A DNA stretch of 64,000 nt from Gnetum montanum (taxonomy: Eukaryota > Streptophyta > Gnetopsida > Gnetales > Gnetaceae), in assembly GCA_015680685.1 (NCBI GenBank), contig MNCI01005945.1:35986-99985 (forward strand), given 5' to 3'. Position numbers and translations under genes: made by a program. Positions 1 to 11,528 of the stretch are shown piece by piece. The notes beneath the pieces were generated by a model. The model was not told the DNA's origin. It made no database searches and saw only the letters and a list, made by a program, of their open reading frames with translations. Every line of letters starts with the position of its first letter. Positions within the stretch are counted from its first letter, which is position 1.

Positions 1-1330
1 AGGTAAGATCCCCTTGTAGGAGTTTGCAACTCATAGCAAAGCCACAAGCCTCACAACAAAACACCATAGCCATATGTGCAAAATCCACAACCAACAAACC
101 CACCATAGGATTTGGATCAAGCCTTCCAGATGATCTAAGACCTCATAGAGAAGTTGAGAAGGCTTAGGGCATCTACCTCACAAACTATCAAGATTATGGA
201 CTTCTACTAGGATGATCCCATAAGTCCTATAGTCCCACCCTTGACACTTCCTCCTGGTGTCCCTATTCCCCACTTTAGCAAATATAATGGAGAAGGTAAT
301 CCTAATTCTCACCTTATTACCTTTTGATCTAAATGCTTGATCTTGAAACCTTGGCCTCATACCATCATGAATATTTTCACTATATCTTCATACATTACCT
401 AGTGGATTCATATCATGACTAGGAAAGCACTTGATTGGTATCATGCATTACCTAGGGGATTCATATCATGACTATGAAAGCACTTGATTGGTATCATGCA
501 TTACCTAGGGGATTCATATCCTCTTTGGAAAACTTGGTTTCATAGTTTGTAAACCACTTCAAGTATAACTTAAAGCCTGATACCATGTTCGACTAACTCA
601 TGAAGGTCAAGTAGGGGTCCTTAGAACTCGTACAAAAGTTCATCCAGTGATGGAATGGACCATTGAATGAAATACCAGAGCCTATAGCCAAAGCCCACTT
701 ATCAGCCATATTTAAGGTAGAAATGAATGACTTTATCAAGTATTAACTCTACTAACTTGATCCAAGGTGTCTTAGCCAAGTGTTTTCAAAAACCAAGAAC
801 ATTGAGAATGGTATAGAGGCCAGTCATGATTCGGCCTATATAGCATATAAAAATCAACACACTTAGAGAGACAAAGAAAAGAACAAACAAAACAACATGA
901 TCATAGCAATTGTGGAAAAAGAAATAAAGACTATAAATTAGGGATTGAAGGCCAATGCACCTAAGGTCCCTACTAATAACCATAATAACCAATCATCAAT
1001 GTTTGGGGCTACTGCATTGACAACAACTAGACCTAACTTTGAAAGAAAGGACAAGTCCAAATACAATACCTGACCTAAGAAACCATCTAAATTACTAGGC
1101 CAACTATTAAAAAGTGGATGCATGCAACACAAATAAATGATCAAAGCTACTCAAAAGAAACATGACTAGTTATGTGAAATAGTCAAAGATTGCTTCAAAC
1201 TAGATACTTCAAGCTAGACCACTTCTACCATTATCATCAATTTCCTGGTCACAACACAGACTTCTACCTTACACTAAATGATGACCTATAGAGGATGATA
1301 GATAAGGGGGAGCTAGTCTTAGATGCTTCC
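1..1330 (+). pseudogene. gag: E1 gag (capsid/nucleocapsid), broken
   Basis: Gag forms the particle core and binds the element RNA. Near 249-305 the frame reads LPPGVPIPHFSKYNGEGNP, the usual start of the plant Ty3 capsid fold, followed by ALDWYHALPRG (near 430-525). From about 550 to 780 the translation follows the capsid helices seen in E5 (FKYNLK, SLELVQKFIQ, LNEIPEPIAKAHL, IFKVEMNDFIK). At about 1215-1330 comes a remnant of the CX2HX4HX4C zinc finger (E5 keeps CYYHQMCKHDIDYC), with both Cys lost here, then DDLQRMIDKGELVLDAS. Many in-frame TAG codons sit where E5 has Gln. Frame changes include a 53-bp duplication. The N-terminus may start before position 1. Confidence 0.75.
393..540 (+). 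repeat. 53-bp tandem duplication inside gag
   Basis: The motif cattacctag-ggattcatatc starts at 393, 446 and 499, so a 53-bp unit is present about 2.8 times. 53 is not a multiple of three, so each copy shifts the gag frame. The copies are nearly identical, so the duplication is younger than much of the surrounding decay or arose by slippage. Confidence 0.9.
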
Positions 1331-1979
1331 AATCTAGTGCAACCACAAAAATCAATTGATGTAGGTCTATAAAGATCCATTGAATGCTAATGACAATCCC
1401 TATGTTATTTTAGCATTTAATATTGATGAAAATTAGAGATCTATAAGAGAACCATTCATGATTCAAGTACCCTCTACAATGAAAGGGCTTCTTCAGCCTC
1501 CCATAGCTCAAGATCTTCCTTTTTCATAAGAGTACCATATTGAGTGTCTCCCAAGGAATCATTTGTCATCAAGGTCCCCCAACCCAACACAAACCAAGTA
1601 GTTATAGCCCAACCAATTACATAACAAGCTCCTATCATGGCTAATGCTACTGCCTATTCTTCAAAATCAATGGTTGATAACCAAAAAACATTAGCTAAAT
1701 AGAGGAAGAAGCAAAAGCAAAAGCCTAACAATAAGGGTGACAAGTAGACAGAGGCATGAAAGAAAGTGGACCCACTAAAGCCCACTCCCATTGTGGCTAT
1801 ACCCATGATCTCTTCTACCCAACCCACTCCAACCAAAAAGCCATAGGAGGACACCAAAGCCCACAACCAAAAAAATAAGCAAGAGTTACAAGGGTCATGA
1901 GTTTACATTTTGGGATGCATGGAAGAAGAAAAGCACAACTAGGACGATAAGCCCATGACCAACAATAAAAACTTCCTCA
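1331..1979 (+). pseudogene. E1 gag-protease linker
   Basis: This is low-complexity coding remnant rich in Pro, Ser, Lys and Gln, matching in order the E5 linker at 39750-40330 (both contain FVIKVP, then a run of Pro/Thr/Lys, then CMEEEK / CIEEAK and VKQSLK / VKQALK). Several frames and stops are involved. It has no recognisable domain and is a hinge region typical of Tat gag-pro polyproteins. Confidence 0.6.
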
Positions 1980-2690
1980 ATGCAATGGACCAAGTCAAGC
2001 AATCCCTTAAGGGACAACAACACAACTCTAATTTTATATGACCTAATCATGACTTCTACCACACATCATGAGGTGCTGGTGAAAATGTTGACATTCATCC
2101 CTGTTAGTGAAGATATCCCCACTAACAAGGAATTTTTCCATGTAGTGATGATTCTTCCCTCACCAAAGGAGGCAAATTCAATGCACCTTATATTTCATGA
2201 TAGTGAAATTAAAGTTAATCCCCAAAATGGAAAACTAGCTACCACCCCTTCATTCATAATCATACACATAGGACAATTTAAAATACATTGGGTGCATGTT
2301 GATGATGGAGCCACAACCAACATCATCTCATGCACCATCATTGAATGCTTGGGTCTAACTAAGCAAATACAACCTATAACCATCGTAGCTCTTAAGTCAT
2401 TCAATGGATCAAGAGTTGCTATCAAAGGGTATATCTCCTTGGATTTTGTAGCCAGGGAGAAATTCCCCATAACTACCAACTTCTTGATGGTGGAAGAGAT
2501 ACTAGGATTCAACCTGATCCTAGAAAGACCTTGGTTGGCTCAATTACGAGTTGTGTCTCTTACATTCATCAAAAAATTCATCTTCCTTACAAGGGAGGTA
2601 TAATCATCATTCAAGATGATAATGTGGTTCCCCTAGGTATTAACAACATAGACATAGAGCAAGGGTTTTAAGTGAAGCTTCAAGAAGAAG
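1980..2690 (+). pseudogene. pro: E1 aspartic protease
   Basis: Retroviral-type aspartic protease that would cut the Gag-Pol polyprotein. An open stretch of 207 codons (1980-2603) holds the flap and core. The active-site region reads VHVDDGATTNII (near 2300), where DSG/DTG is usual, so the catalytic triad is DDG. It is followed by LKSFNGSRVAIKGYI and the family motif ILGFNLILERPWL (GRPWL in intact relatives). After 2603 the frame continues through PYKGGIIIIQDDNVV and INNIDIEQG, which aligns with E5 (INNIDMEQG). Homology to E5 ends near 2700, which marks the start of the spacer. Confidence 0.8.
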
Positions 2691-2699
2691 CTCCTAGCC

Positions 2700-4270
2700 A
2701 TGAAGAGCAACAACTTTAAAAAGATTTTAGTGGTTACCATGAACCTTGTCTAATATTTTTATCTAACTATGATGTGAAAGCATAATTTTAAAAACCCATC
2801 TAAATCATGTTTAGGTTAAAATACCATTGGTACATAAACTTATCTCCAATCCTAGACACATTAATGATAGTAATCATCAATATCCATTCAACTATTCATT
2901 GGAAAACATTCCTTAATTTGAACAAGAATCCAAAAATGGAACAACCATCCTTATTACACATGCTTAGTAAAAAATTTATACAAATTTTTTTTAAGTCTAA
3001 TTGGGGTGATTCCACCTTTGTTGAAAAGTTGAAGCAAAATCCTACTTAGCCATAACCAACAAATAGCCAAAACCTTTGCTATTTCCTTACAAAAAATTTT
3101 CAAAATTACATGAAATTACAAAAGAGGCACAAACAACCTAACTATGAAACATTAGGAAAACAACCATAAATTCATTGTTATGAATCCAAATTAAACAAGA
3201 AAAATCTATTAGAAATCCTAAATGAAGGGCTAAATTTCACAAATGTACAACCATTCTCCCATGAAAAGAATACATACTGTTGCTTGCTTTTACATGTTAA
3301 AACTTCAAAACCTAGATTTCATATAGCCATGGAGATAGTTGAAATAGCCAAAACCATTGAAACCCATTAAAATTTACACCAAAATAATGGGGTATGATTT
3401 TTTTGAAATTTAATTTTAACAAATCCTAAGGCCTAGCTTTGAAAAAAATGGGCACACCCCAAAATTTTGAGAAAAAAGCATGAAAAAAGCAGTTCTATTT
3501 TCAAACTTGAATCTACAAAAGGTAAAGTAATAAAATGACTATGGATCTACATGGAAGAAGCCAAAATAGGAGGTTGGATTCTATTAGAATTCCATTTTAA
3601 TCCCTCCACCAGAGTAGATATGGGAAAATGGCTTCAACACATAGGAAAAACTAGAAAAACCATAAAAGCCAAAGGAAAAAAATAAGTAGAACTACCTACC
3701 TTGGAGTAGCAATAGAAGAAGCTCAAATGGAGATGAGATTGGGTACTTATTCTAGCTCCCAAGCATGTTCATCCACCTTCTAGATCACAGGGTTCCTACT
3801 CTTTCCTCCACATTGCTTTGGGGCCATGGTAGGCTCAACACTGACTGTAGTTTGAAAAGGAGAGGGATGAAGGTTCTACGCTAAGTATTGGAAGGATGGT
3901 AGGCTTCCACGTTGACATTAGATTTCTTCTACCACAAAAAACTCTCCCAAAGCTCTCCTCCAATGCGTTTCTTTTGTAGAATGATAGTTATGATCAAAAC
4001 TTGCAAAATTGAAACATATAAAACTCATCTAAAACCTAAACGCACACCTTGAAACTGCATTTGCTAATTTAGTATACCATAACTCCAAGTGCACTAAAGT
4101 GAAAAAATGGAAAATTCTAGTTCAGATTGATTTTGGATGGGAAAAAACTTCACATTTCAAAATTATAAATTTTTGGATTGTGGGCTCCACATTGCACCTT
4201 CTCTCTTGATCAAACATTGCATCAACACTGAGCTTTTTTCTAATTTTACACTTAAAACCTTATGGAAACC
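2700..4270. other. E1 spacer, left part: nothing recognised
   Basis: AT-rich, stop-filled sequence between protease and the hairpin array. I find no gag-pol domain in either strand. Early weak copies of the array motif (TTCCACGTTGA near 3907) appear toward its end. By position it matches E5 37-38.8 kb, but I see no convincing sequence match to the E5 antisense gene. Confidence 0.5.
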
Positions 4271-5253
4271 TTAACTCCCATGTATCCATGCTAGGGATAC
4301 TGTGCCTAGTGTGGAAACGTGCCTCCTATTTCACAAAGTCATTAAAATACAACTATTTTACTATTTTTAGTAACCTAGGCTTGCCATTTTCAACCTCAGG
4401 TTCTCAAAAGTGGTGAGACATGAATGAAGCTAGACACAATGGGTTTCCACATTGAGGCAATAGTGCCTAACATGGAAGAAGGGGCTAACATACATTCTTA
4501 CCCCCAACACCATCTAGCCCAATTTTGACCCCCCAAGATGGGTCCATGTAACCAAAAACCCCTGCAAGTATCTCTAATAGCCTTGGTACCCCACCAAACC
4601 TAGTTGAAACTGGTCAAAATTAGTTGAAACTTTAAGATTTCATATTTTCACATTGGGAGAGGCTTCATTCATGCTAGACATATCACCCTAAATGTGGATG
4701 GATGGGAGGAAGCCAAAAATGACCTAAATTGAATGCCTAGTAGCCATTTTTCAAAGCCCGGTGATCCCTAGATCATGTAAGAACCCTTTGGAGCTTTTGA
4801 AAGCCTAAAAATGGTCAAATATGATAAAAAAAACTATCATCACCCTCTCATCCATGATGGAGACCTCATGCCTAGTGTGGAAGAAAGGGGAACGGTTGCA
4901 TGAGACATTTAGAAGTCTCCAAACTGATGGATCTTGATACCTAGCATTAACTGTCAACCTCGACAACCTTGGAGGTTGACATGCATGGTCGATTGGTTGC
5001 TAATCTAGCCTAGATATAACTTTCTTAGTTGATGGAGACCTCATCCAAATTGAGCCTTCCACCCTCAATGTTGATAGAAGGGGAAAAGCCTAAAAACCAT
5101 CTCACAACCTTTAGCATGATCAAATTTTATCCTTAGACACTAATGGCGAGCACCAACAATCTTATGGACACTCATGCATAACTTGATTTGGCCATAAAAG
5201 ATAAAAGCCCTTCCACTAAATTTTCCATCCTAATCATGGAAGGCCTAGCATGG

Positions 5254-5254
5254 N
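5254..5254. other. Single ambiguous base
   Basis: One N inside a G-rich part of a hairpin-array unit. Confidence 0.99.
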
Positions 5255-6169
5255 GGGTGGGAGGGGTGGCAGCCCGAAAACTACTTAATAACCCTTAAAA
5301 TAACCAAAATTTGACATCAGGTGTTAGTAGTCAATGCCAAAAACCTTAAAAGCCTACATGCATAGCTTCAAATGGTTAAAAAAGGTAAAAATTAGGGTTC
5401 CTTAGTTCTTCCACATTTTCTAACATGGAAGAAAGTGGAAAACTTTTGGGGGACTCCAACATAGCCTTCAGAGACCTTGAATGAACACTAAAAAGCCTTG
5501 TGAGTGTCCTAGAACCTTGTTTGCACACCTTAAGACCTTCAAACCAGTTGAAATCAATCCTAAGAAGCCAAAAAAGCTTTCCCCCTAATTTTTCATGTTG
5601 AGCATCAAATCCCCAGCATGAAAAAAGGGGGAAAAGCCTAAAAATCACTTGGAAACCTTGAAAATAGCAAAATTTTGACACCAAGCATTGATAATCATTA
5701 CTAGCAACCTCAAAGACCTACATGCATGGCCAAAAATGATGCAAAAAGCTAAAAATCTATTTCCTCTAGATTTTCCATGTTGGGCATAACATCCCTAGAA
5801 GAAGAAGGAAATGCTCAAAAACCCTTTAAGAAAGCTCCAAACTAGCTAAACTTAAGCTCAAACCCTAGTCCTTAACCTTGGAAACCCTAGAAGCATGCAT
5901 ACATGATCCATTAAAGCCAAAACTAGCCCAAATTTGGGATTTATGCTTCTTCCATGTTGGCATAGTATCCTCAACATGGAAAATCAAAGGGGAAGTAGTT
6001 TGGAGCTCTTGAACACCTTAGAATAACATTAAATGATCCTTCATTCACTCTAGAACCCTGGTAGTAGCCATTGGAGTCTTCAAACCTCAAGAAATTGATC
6101 CTAGATGGTTAAAATATGGTTCTTCCTAGTTTTTCATGTTGAGCTTCCTAACCCTAGCATGAAAAGGTG

Positions 6170-6171
<2 letters not shown>

Positions 6172-6220
<49 letters not shown>
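6172..6220. repeat. (GA)n microsatellite
   Basis: About 24 uninterrupted GA units within one unit of the ~180-bp array, explaining that unit's extra length. A minus-strand Leu/Ser ORF over it is an artefact. Confidence 0.98.
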
Positions 6221-6222
<2 letters not shown>

Positions 6223-7110
6223 CAAAAACCACTTTGGAGTAGTTAAAATTGCTAAATTTTGACATGAAAACATAGCCCTTGGTCCTAGTAACTTTGAAAG
6301 ATAACATGCATGTTCAATTGTAACCTGAATTGGCCTATATTTAGGATTATCACTTCCATGTTGAAGTAACTCCCCTAGCATGGAAACAAGGGGGGAAATC
6401 TACTTTTCCACTTATGGTTGTAAGATGACACTCCTAAAAGCCAAAGATCTACACAGGAGAAGCCCAAGACCTCATAGCCTCAAAATTTTTCTTTCTTGAC
6501 CTTATTTCAACCTTCAAAATCATTTCCCCCCATTTTTCCACACTAGAGTAACTTCCCCAATGTGGGAACAAGGGAGAAGACCTTAAGTTCCCTTAAACAA
6601 CCTTCAAGTGGGCCTAAAATTAGTTAGAAACTTGTAGAATTAAAGTCTATAGCCCTAGGGACCCAGAAACCTTGTCAAAGTGCTCTTAAAGAACTTTGAA
6701 TTCATAAAGAAAGGGTCCCCCTATTTTTCCATTCTAAGGATATTGTGCTCAGCATGTAAAAATTGGGGGAAGCCATTCTAACATGTTTTGACACTCAAAA
6801 TCAACTTAAACTTTTTCAAAATGAAGTTAGAAGATGCACAACCTCCAAATTTAGGTCTTGGCTTCTTGTTTGACCATTTTTGATCCCATTTTGGCTTGAA
6901 TTTTTGTTTTCCATGTTGATCCCCTTTCTTCCATGTTGACTCCAAAACCTACTTTTTGGCCATTAAAGACCTTTAGAGTACCCAATTTTGATGGATCTAA
7001 TCCTGCAGTACCTTGGGAAGGTCATAGAACCTTAAGTTTAGACACTTGAGCGCCCTAAAACCTATTTCCCTTGGTTTCCACACTAAGCCCAGCGTGGAAG
7101 CTTTAAAACA

Positions 7111-7470
7111 CTTGATTTTTAGGTCCAAATAGCCTATATTGATACATAAACTCACCTAATAGCCTTATAGCCTTACAAAATGGCCTGCTAAGGCCTAACA
7201 CTAGAAAAACCTAACCATTTTTGACCTACATTAGCTAAATTTTATCATATATGGCCTATTTTTCTTGATTTTTGCCTTATTGCATAGTATTTTATCTTAT
7301 TTCTGGACTTGGGTTGCATTGTTCATCTTGCTGACCTTTTATCACCTTTATATAGTCCTATGTGTTCTTTATTCACTTTATTATAGCTTTATTTACCTTT
7401 TTTCTTGGCCTTTGAATGGTATCAAATAGAGGGGTTTAACCTTCCTTGACCACCATTTGACATCATGTGG
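7111..7470. other. E1 spacer, right part, with minus-strand TATA-like box
   Basis: AT-rich, no coding signal. The minus strand contains GGACTATATAAAGG (plus 7346-7359), a good TATA match. In E5 the antisense promoter sits at the equivalent place, next to the RT side of the spacer and pointing toward gag, so this may be its counterpart. No repeat cluster like E5's is visible next to it, so the call is weak. Confidence 0.35.
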
Positions 7471-7560
7471 CCATGGCCCACTAAAGCCTTGAATTGGCAT
7501 CATAGTCTGCTAAGACTCTAAGCTAGTATCATGGCCCACTGAGGCCTAAAGCTAGCAAAA
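7470..7560. repeat. GGCC-type short repeats at spacer/RT junction
   Basis: About three units of the form ATGGCCCACTAAGGCCT-AAGCTAG, about 30 bp apart. The same unit type occurs after integrase in E1 (11320-11400) and at three junctions in E5. Confidence 0.7.
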
Positions 7561-7800
7561 TCATGACCTTTGTTAACCATTTGTAGTCTCGATCCTTACG
7601 CTTTAATTTGTTTAACCTTGGTCTAATCTTCATTTGGCCCTTATTGCACTTTGTTTGTTTATTTGTTGTTGCCCTATTGATGACCTTGGGTGGCATTGTT
7701 TGCATTCGATTTACATGTATTTTCACATTTTAGCATCATTTATTCACTTTTACCTAGGTTCCACTTAATATGCTTTTGGTTGACATGCAAGATCAAAAGT
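7560..7800 (+). other. Possible 3' splice site before RT
   Basis: A T-rich stretch ends in TTTTACCTAG at about 7757, just before the first sequence that aligns with the pol N-terminus of E5. Ogre elements are known to splice an intron lying between PR and RT. Use of this site is inference. Confidence 0.3.
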
Positions 7801-9000
7801 ATGAGTACCTAGGAGCAAATCAGTTTGCCTTTGTATCTGCATGGACCTCATGGTGATGTTGGATAGTGTATTGACCTTGATTGCCTTTGTAGGTCACATA
7901 GAATTAATAGAAAAACCTCTAGAATAGCTTGAAAGCCTAGCCAAAACCCTTGACTTAGAGGCAGGTGACACAACTGAAGATTCTCTCGTTGAGGTTCTTG
8001 TCACAACAGATAATGGTGAGGAGAAAACCCTTAAGTGAAGTTCCTCATTGGAGCCCAAATATGCACAAGACATTACCAAGATCTTATAGAGCAACATTAA
8101 GGCCTTTGCCTAGTCATATGAATATATGCCAAGCCTAGACCTACATTTAGTCTAGCACAACATCATGCTAGACCCTAGCATTAGACCAGTTAAGCAAAGA
8201 GTGTGCAAGATTATACCTGATTTTGCCTTAGTAGTTCACAATGAAATCTCAAAGCTCTACAAAGATGGTCTCATTAGGGCTGTTGACTATGTAGAATGAG
8301 TGTTCAACATAGTGGTAGTCCCTAAGAAAATTTGGAGTATCCATATTTGCATTAATTTTTGAGGCCTAAATAAAGCAACCATCAAGGATGACTTTCCTTT
8401 GCCTAGTATTGACCAACTTATTGATACTATAGCTAGATATGCCTTGTTGTCCTTTATGGATGGATTCTTGGGATATAATCAGATTAGGATTAACCTAGAG
8501 AACTAACTTAGCATGACCTTCATGATCCCATGGGGGACCTTTTACTATACTATGATGTTGTTTGGCCTTAGGAACATTGGAGTGGCCTATCAATGAGCCC
8601 TGACCTATATATTTAGTGATTACATGCTAGGTTTGTTCAATTATTACATAGATGATATAGTTGTTAAGTCAAAGATGGCCAACAACTATGCTAATGACCT
8701 AGACATTATGCTTAAAAAATGCCTCAAATATGAGTTTAGGCCTTAAATATGAGATTAGGCTCAATCTTAAGAAATGCATCTTTGGTGTTAAGACCAGCAA
8801 GATGCTTGGCTTGTAGTCTTTGAAGTAGGAATACATGTTGATCCTAATAAGGATAAGGTAATATCCAAATTAGCAACACCTACCAACCTTAATAAACTTT
8901 GAGACTTACAAGGAAAATTAGAGTTTATTTGTAGGTTTATCACTAGGCTTATGAATAAGTTATAGCCCATGCAATAGTTGCCTAAGAAAGGGGTTCACCA
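7800..9000 (+). pseudogene. pol: E1 pol N-terminus and reverse transcriptase
   Basis: Reverse transcriptase copies element RNA into DNA. From about 7810 the translation is heavily broken but follows E5: PS..LAQHHARP near 8140 is the region before RT, then LNKATIKDDFPLPSIDQLID (8366-8430), LLSFMDGFLGYNQIRINLEN (8445-8505) and the active-site box YYIDDIVVKSK (8644-8676), which keeps YIDD. Stops are mostly TAG. The thumb and connection run to about 9000. Start and end are from alignment to E5 and family order, not from ATG or stop codons. Confidence 0.8.
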
Positions 9001-9920
9001 TGAGTGGATAACTCAATGCCAAGAGGCCTTTAAAAAACTTAAGCGAGAATTACACAACTACTAATAGTCTATCCTCTGTAATAGGATAAACCATTTTATA
9101 TTTATCTTACCATCTCTAATACATCCATTGCCTCTCTACTCTAATAGAAACATGATGGTGAAGCAGAAATACCCATATAATACCTTATCCATGCATTAGT
9201 TGCTCATGAGATCTGATATACTAAGGTGAGAAGTATGCCTAGCACTAGTCTTCTCCTTGAAAACGTTGAGACACTACCTCTTCAGAAGCCAAGTCAACAT
9301 CATTTGCAAGGACAACATACTCAAAGCCATAATGACCAACATCTATAAAACTAGCTGTATAGCCCAATGGAAAGCTATAACCATGAAATTTAACCTTCAT
9401 TACATCTCTCAATCCTCAACCAAAGGATAAGCTATAGCTGTACAGCTCATAGTTTCACCTATCGATGACCAAGTAGCCATAGATCTCAAATTCCTTGTTG
9501 AATACATTAACATAGTTAGCCAAGTACTTGAGGGCTATGAAGTAATCATGCACTTTGACAAAGCTTCAATTTCCCATAGGGCTAGTGTTGTTGCCATCAT
9601 AACATTTCCATTTGGTAAAATTTGATCCTTCACCTACTATTTTGAGTTCCCATGCACTAACAACATAGTAGAGTATGAAGGTTTGATAAGAGGGATGATG
9701 GTAGCTCATGACCTAGGCATTAGATGCTTAATGATCAAAGGTGATTCACAACTCATGGTTAACCAAGTAACAAAAATCTACATGTGTAAAGCTAAGCACT
9801 TACAACCTTACTATGACCTAGGGAAGTAATTATTACAATAATTCATAGATGTTGATATCCATAAAATACCCAAAATGAAAACACCATAGCTAATGCAATT
9901 GCAACATTAGCCCTTAGTGT
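9000..9920 (+). pseudogene. pol: E1 dual RNase H region
   Basis: The first, retroviral-type RNase H (about 9000-9420) is broken; its order matches E5 31539-31949. The second (about 9535-9920) reads MHFDKASISHRASVV, CTNNIVEYEGLIRGMMVAH, then GDSQLMVNQVTKIY. The spacing of D, NNxxEYE and GDSQL is that of archaeal-type RNase H, a second copy gained by the plant Tat lineage. The first catalytic Asp, the Glu and the second Asp are all present here. Confidence 0.75.
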
Positions 9921-10139
9921 GATACTATATGTGTTTATTAAGTTTTCCACCTTAATCATGGACTATGTTATTTACATCATGAAAAACACTGAGGATACCT
10001 TTGTGGTCATCATTCATACTTCTCCTCCTAAGGAGTTGTATGATGATATAAAATTTTACCTTATGCATGATGAATCCTCACAGGGCCTGACTATTACTCA
10101 AAAGGATTCTATACCCAAGCAATCAAAGTAGTATGTCAT
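9921..10139 (+). pseudogene. pol: E1 RNase H-integrase linker
   Basis: An open stretch at 9919-10131 encodes a short linker ending ELYDDIKFYLMHDESSQGLT, matching E5 EWYDDIKTYLQHGEPSHGLT. It is the usual tether before the integrase zinc domain in Tat/Athila elements. Confidence 0.7.
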
Positions 10140-11290
10140 CATAGGTGATAACACATTATGTCAATGATCCTATGATGACATACTGCTAAAGTTCTTAGGT
10201 AAAATTGAAGCCATAACAATCCTAGAGGAGGTTCACAATGGTGTTTGTGGAGGACATATAGGACTAGGAGCTATGGTGGCTAAAATTAGACTGTTAGGCT
10301 ATTACTAGCCCCATATGGAAAATGACTACCTACAGAAGGTTAAGTGGTGTGAAACATGCTAATGATATAGAAACCTTATACATGTATCACCAACTAAGCT
10401 ACATATGACTCAAATAACATGATCATTTCAATGATGGGGGTTGGATATCATTGCATGCATAACACCTAAGTCTTCCATAGAGCATAGCTTCATCATCACC
10501 ACAACTGAATACCTTACAAAGTGGGTTGAAGCTATTCCCTGAAGGAAGACTGCATCAGAACAAGTCTTCAAATTCATCCTAGATAACATTGTAGTCTATT
10601 TTGGAATACCCATGACCATAGTTACAGATAATGGACCAAAATTTAATAGCCATAAAATGAAAGATTTCTATCACAACCTAGGCATTAAGCATTCTTTCTC
10701 ATCACCATATTACCCTCAACCCAATGGACAAGTAGAAGCAAGCAATAAGGCCATCATCAACTTACTCAAAAATATGGTCAACAACAACAAATGCAAGTGG
10801 CATGAGAGGCTTGTCCATGCCTTATGGGCATATAAAACAGCCTATCGCATGACAACCGGTATGATCCCTTATAGCCTGGTTTATGGTTTTGAAGCTATTT
10901 TACCTCTTGAATAATAGGTTCCATCACTTCAAGTAGCCTTGATAGACCTCATCAATAATGAGAGAAACAAGGAGTTGCAAATGGTAGCCCTAGATTTGAT
11001 GGAGGAGTAGTGTATGCAAGCACTTGCTTAGATCAAGCACTATTAAGAGAGGCAGAAGTGGTAGTAGCATTGTAACTTGACCATGCACAAGATTAAGGAG
11101 GGAGACCTAGTCCTCAAGGCTATCTATGAGCATGCGGATAATTTTTATAGCCAATTGGAAAGGGCCCTTCCTTGTCACTAAAGGCTATGGAGATGGTGCA
11201 TTCAAAATAGTCAACATGGATGAGAATGAGCCAACCAATCTAGTCAATCATTCCTATCTAAAGCCATACTACATGTAGCCAACGATCATC
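10140..11290 (+). pseudogene. pol: E1 integrase
   Basis: Integrase inserts the DNA copy. The zinc-binding part is seen in GVCGGHIGLGAMVAKIRLLG (near 10228-10290) with the Cys pair reduced to WCETC. The catalytic core has WGLDII (first Asp, near 10437), TIVTDNGPKF (second Asp, near 10615) and NGQVEASNKA (Glu, near 10722), so all three DDE residues survive; 10612-10914 is open for 100 codons. The C-terminal part (to about 11280) reads GPFLVTKGYGDGAFKIVNMD and LVNHSYLKPYYM with stops between. Downstream follow short GGCC repeats and the purine tract. Confidence 0.85.
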
Positions 11291-11319
11291 AACAAAAGAG
11301 CCTTATTTCAATGGTCTAC

Positions 11320-11410
11320 TATGACCTTAAACTAGCAACATGGCCTACCAAGGCCTTAAACTAGTACCATGGCCAACCATAGTTTTAAACTAGCAACTTT
11401 GATGGACTAG
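11320..11410. repeat. GGCC-type short repeats after integrase
   Basis: Three units such as AACATGGCCTACCAAGGCC-TTAAACTAG, about 32 bp each, equivalent to E5 29270-29605. Confidence 0.7.
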
Positions 11411-11513
11411 ATAGCTAGATTCTCATATGGCTTATATGCATTGTAGTGTTATAATATGCAATGGTGTTTTCTATTCTTTGTCAATGCCTCTCAGGTCAAT
11501 CCTCTAGACATCA

Positions 11514-11528
11514 ACAAAGAGGGGCCAT
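11514..11528 (+). promoter_or_regulatory. E1 polypurine tract
   Basis: AACAAAGAGGGGCCAT lies immediately before TGAAACACC. E5 has the minus-strand equivalent AAAGAGGGACCAT before its 3' LTR. This is the expected plus-strand primer. Confidence 0.75.

Larger units (their letters stand above)
4270..7110. repeat. Diverged ~180-bp tandem array with a hairpin in each unit
   Basis: A motif of the form TTCCATGTTG-(~12 nt)-CAACATGGAA followed by a G-rich/AAGCC stretch recurs near 4280, 4450, 4655, 4850, 5055, 5230, 5408, 5595, 5772, 5950, 6130, 6355, 6535, 6725 and 6908, with a last copy near 7078. Spacing is mostly 177-190 bp; the single larger step (6130 to 6355) equals one unit plus the 49-bp GA microsatellite. 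The copy at 5950-5981 is a perfect 10-bp inverted repeat with a 12-nt loop. The last copy (TTCCACACT...CAGCGTGGAA) keeps CpGs, suggesting an ancestral TTCCACGCTG/CAGCGTGGAA stem. Units are otherwise very diverged. Confidence 0.75.

Noticed and set aside
2195-2512. Minus-strand ORF of 105 codons
   Set aside because: Exact shadow of the E1 protease frame, which has recognisable motifs.
6154-6381. Leu/Ser-repeat protein on the minus strand
   Set aside because: Translation of the (GA)n microsatellite.
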